From Terribacillus sp. DMT04 (GTDB lineage Bacteria; Bacillota; Bacilli; Bacillales; Amphibacillaceae): a stretch of DNA of 64,000 nt. This document shows, one piece after another, positions 63,597 to 64,000 of this stretch (position 1 is the stretch's first letter; every line of letters starts with the position of its first letter). The position numbers and the translations under genes are program-made. The notes beneath the pieces are model-generated. The model was given only the letters and a program-made list of their open reading frames with translations, searched no databases and was not told the origin of the DNA. The stretch lies in contig NZ_CP077639.1 of NCBI RefSeq assembly GCF_019056395.1, forward strand, positions 1,862,001 to 1,926,000. Reading direction: 5' to 3'.

Positions 63597-64000
63597 GGAA
63601 AGCCGCCACCTCTCTTACAAATGTGTCAATCTGTTCTTTTGTACGCTGCTCCGTCACAGCGACTAGCATATAGTTTTTCATTCGATCATCCGTCCGTCCC
63701 AAGTGATACCCCCCGATAAACCCTTGTGCCAATAGATGATCTTGCAAAGCTTGTATATCACCAGTTACTTTGAAAACAATTTCGTTGAAAAAGCTATGGT
63801 GAAACACAATTTCCAGCCCGTGTGCTTCAAGCTGCTTTTTCATGTATTGCGCTTTTTGTACATTTAAGTAAGCCATATCAGCTAAGCCCTGTTTCCCTAA
63901 TGCGCTCATTGCCACAGAAGAAGCCAAAGCATTCAGCGCTTGGTTGGAACAAATATTGGATGTTGCCTTGTCTCGGCGGATATGCTGTTCACGTGCTTGC
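63586..64000 (-). CDS. gcvPA: Glycine dehydrogenase subunit 1, C-terminal part
   Basis: The last 138 codons of gcvPA; the gene runs off the right edge. The frame is open to the window end and includes [20 protein letters not shown], a hallmark of the subunit, followed by [11 protein letters not shown]. The rest (about 310 residues) and gcvT should lie beyond. Confidence 0.95.
   Translation of the reverse strand, partial: QAREQHIRRDKATSNICSNQALNALASSVAMSALGKQGLADMAYLNVQKAQYMKKQLEAHGLEIVFHHSFFNEIVFKVTGDIQALQDHLLAQGFIGGYHLGRTDDRMKNYMLVAVTEQRTKEQIDTFVREVAAFHAK

Noticed and set aside
1-64000. CRISPR arrays, prophage, integrases, tRNA or rRNA genes
   Set aside because: No regularly spaced repeats, phage genes, cloverleaf-like or rRNA-like sequence were found on reading both strands.

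Overview
The window is chromosomal DNA of a spore-forming, low-to-mid GC Gram-positive bacterium of the family Bacillaceae. It carries spo0A, spoIVB and the complete eight-gene spoIIIA operon. Strong AGGAGG-type ribosome sites are everywhere, with many TTG and GTG starts. Gene order from spo0A to gcvPA follows the Bacillus subtilis chromosome almost gene for gene. The genus cannot be fixed from the sequence alone; Terribacillus, Oceanobacillus or Virgibacillus relatives are possible. Nearly all genes are on the minus strand.

Layout. (1) 1-7617: branched-chain keto acid catabolism (bkdR-ptb-bcd-buk-lpdV-bkdAA-bkdAB, the last running off the left edge). The bkdR product has lost the sigma-54 contact motif. 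(2) 7717-10376, plus strand: a cyclic-nucleotide-binding/CBS/nucleotidyltransferase protein coupled to a DnaQ-like exonuclease. (3) 10395-13537: aspartokinase III, then an NhaC-family transporter behind a SAM-I (S-box) riboswitch, hence probably a methionine transporter (MetT type). (4) 13694-30210: a large L-rhamnose locus. It holds an ABC importer, a three-component sensor (solute-binding lipoprotein, YesM-type kinase, AraC-type response regulator), a DeoR regulator, the isomerase, mutarotase, kinase and bifunctional aldolase/dehydrogenase, and an MFS permease. CcpA (cre) sites lie at its promoters. (5) 30324-32392: a YdcZ-type DMT transporter with an unusual leader, and a DUF1349 protein. 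(6) 32393-33082: a gene-poor gap. (7) 32954-46896: the spo0A to accB block (spo0A, spoIVB, recN, ahrC, yqxC, dxs, ispA, xseB, xseA, folD, nusB, yqhY, accC, accB). (8) 46973-50518: a heterodimeric ABC exporter inserted between accB and spoIIIAH. (9) 50640-64000: spoIIIAH-AA, efp, yqhT, aroQ, yqhR, the divergent yqhQ-yqhP, yqhO, mntR, yqhL, gcvPB and the 3' part of gcvPA.

How it works together. The bkd genes turn branched-chain amino acids into acyl-CoA and ATP. The rhamnose locus takes up L-rhamnose by two routes and converts it to dihydroxyacetone phosphate and lactate. Its sensor triad probably reads the extracellular sugar and drives the adjacent ABC importer, while CcpA imposes glucose repression. 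The rest is core housekeeping (fatty acid and isoprenoid precursors, DNA repair, translation, glycine cleavage) interleaved with mother-cell sporulation genes.

No rRNA, tRNA, CRISPR array, prophage or intact insertion sequence was seen. The most notable points are the SBP-kinase-regulator triad in the rhamnose locus, the GAFTGA-less BkdR, the S-box NhaC transporter, the leader of the DMT gene and a 101-nt fold-back element between ispA and dxs.
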